From Bacteroidales bacterium UBA2559 (GTDB lineage Bacteria > Bacteroidota > Bacteroidia > Bacteroidales > Bacteroidaceae), in the NCBI GenBank assembly GCA_002340405.1, contig DDLZ01000156.1, forward strand, positions 1 through 24,986: a stretch of 24,986 bases of DNA. Reading direction: 5' to 3'. The notes under the pieces were generated by a model. It searched no databases and was not told where the DNA came from. It saw nothing but the letters and a program-made list of their open reading frames with translations. Made by a program: the position numbers and the translations under genes. Of this stretch, positions 24,339 to 24,986 are shown one piece after another. Numbering within the stretch: the stretch's first letter is position 1; each line of letters starts with the position of its first letter.

Positions 24339-24986
24339 ATGCGATTTGTTAGATATATATTGCTGCTAATACCTCTCTATACGGCTGTTTCGTGTAAAAT
24401 TACAGGTAATTCCAATCAACCTGAAAAGACAATAGAACTCAATAATTCCGATCAGGATTTTTTATCACTAATCAAGAGGATATCATTGTTGCCGCTATCT
24501 GTTGATAATGATTGGATCTATATGGATGTACCGTTGATGACAGTGTCAGATAACCAAATCTTTTTCCTGAATCGAAAAACGTATCATCTGATTTCATACA
24601 ACGGACAAGGTGAAAAGATTTTCTGTAAACAGATAAAAGGGAGAGGACGCGGTGAAGTACTTAATGTAGGTAATATTTTTTCCATAAATGACTCCGTATG
24701 CATTTATGACCAATCTACAGGATTAGTTTCGATTTATAACAGTTCCGGCAATTATTCCGGAAATCTGAATAGCAAGACTATAGCTGCAGATGTTTTTTAT
24801 CCTCTTGGAAAGAAAAACTATGTTGCGCTGTCCATCTTCGGTTCATCGATTACCAATAATCATTATGCAACCATATACGATAAGAATTTTAATGAAAAGG
24901 AATACTTTTTAAAAATTCCCGATCATCTTTTTGATTTAAATTTTCAATTCGGAAACCGATACTTATCTTGTCAACACGGAGACAGT
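24339..24986 (+). CDS. 6-bladed beta-propeller lipoprotein, partial
   Basis: The frame starts with ATG at 24339 and stays open for 216 codons to the right edge, so the C-terminus is missing. A lipoprotein signal ends in AVSC (Cys19). The body has propeller-like strands and FCKQIKGRGRGEVLNV at about 95-110, with the GRGxxE motif at residues 101-106; the CKQ element is shared with the protein at 21794. A 123-bp gap and its own -7-like box suggest a separate promoter from the preceding pair. Function is unknown. It is the fourth member of the family in this window. Confidence 0.85.
   Translation, partial: MRFVRYILLLIPLYTAVSCKITGNSNQPEKTIELNNSDQDFLSLIKRISLLPLSVDNDWIYMDVPLMTVSDNQIFFLNRKTYHLISYNGQGEKIFCKQIKGRGRGEVLNVGNIFSINDSVCIYDQSTGLVSIYNSSGNYSGNLNSKTIAADVFYPLGKKNYVALSIFGSSITNNHYATIYDKNFNEKEYFLKIPDHLFDLNFQFGNRYLSCQHGDS

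Overview
The window reads as a chromosomal segment of a Bacteroidota bacterium, most likely order Bacteroidales. The support is the gene set and order (ileS, dksA-like, lspA, DUF4296 lipoprotein; tamL next to a YycJ-type hydrolase; lysC-lysA behind an FtsE-like ATPase), a GH115 alpha-glucuronidase, BF3164-like propeller lipoproteins, and Bacteroides-type promoter boxes (TTTG / TAnnTTTG) with weak Shine-Dalgarno sites. The genus cannot be fixed from this sequence alone.

Layout. 1-883 is the 5' part of a minus-strand propeller lipoprotein gene that runs off the left edge. 884-1224 is a gene-free stretch carrying a 20-bp tandem repeat. On the minus strand, 1225-4412 encodes an MBL-fold hydrolase and the outer-membrane assembly protein TamL. 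Divergent from TamL is a SpoU/TrmH RNA methyltransferase (4518-5285), whose 3' end overlaps the convergent DUF4296 lipoprotein gene. That gene ends the minus-strand operon ileS - dksA-like - lspA - DUF4296 (10636 down to 5214). Divergent from ileS is a plus-strand run of amino-acid biosynthesis genes: hisA, hisF, hisIE, then an FtsE-like ABC ATPase, lysC, lysA and an unrecognised exported protein (10802-17393). Convergent to it is an AI-2E family membrane protein (17468-18619). From 18807 the region is accessory: a secreted GH115 xylan alpha-glucuronidase, a 422-bp gap, and three more propeller lipoprotein genes, with a 32-residue membrane peptide overlapping the second. The last lipoprotein gene runs off the right edge.

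How the parts work together. hisA/F/IE provide late-early and cyclisation steps of histidine synthesis; hisH, the glutaminase partner of HisF, is not here. lysC and lysA are the first and last enzymes of the diaminopimelate/lysine route and overlap by one base. ileS is translation; lspA processes lipoproteins, and at least six proteins here look like lipoproteins. TamL acts in outer-membrane assembly. GH115 removes (methyl)glucuronic acid from xylan, but no SusC/SusD pair or other xylanase is in view.

The least explained part is the set of four propeller lipoproteins at the two edges. All keep a GRGxxE-like motif about 95-120 residues from the N-terminus and are more AT-rich than the metabolic genes. 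One is coupled to a tiny membrane peptide. A 23-bp exact repeat lies on either side of the GH115 gene. No tRNA, rRNA, CRISPR array or complete insertion sequence was seen.
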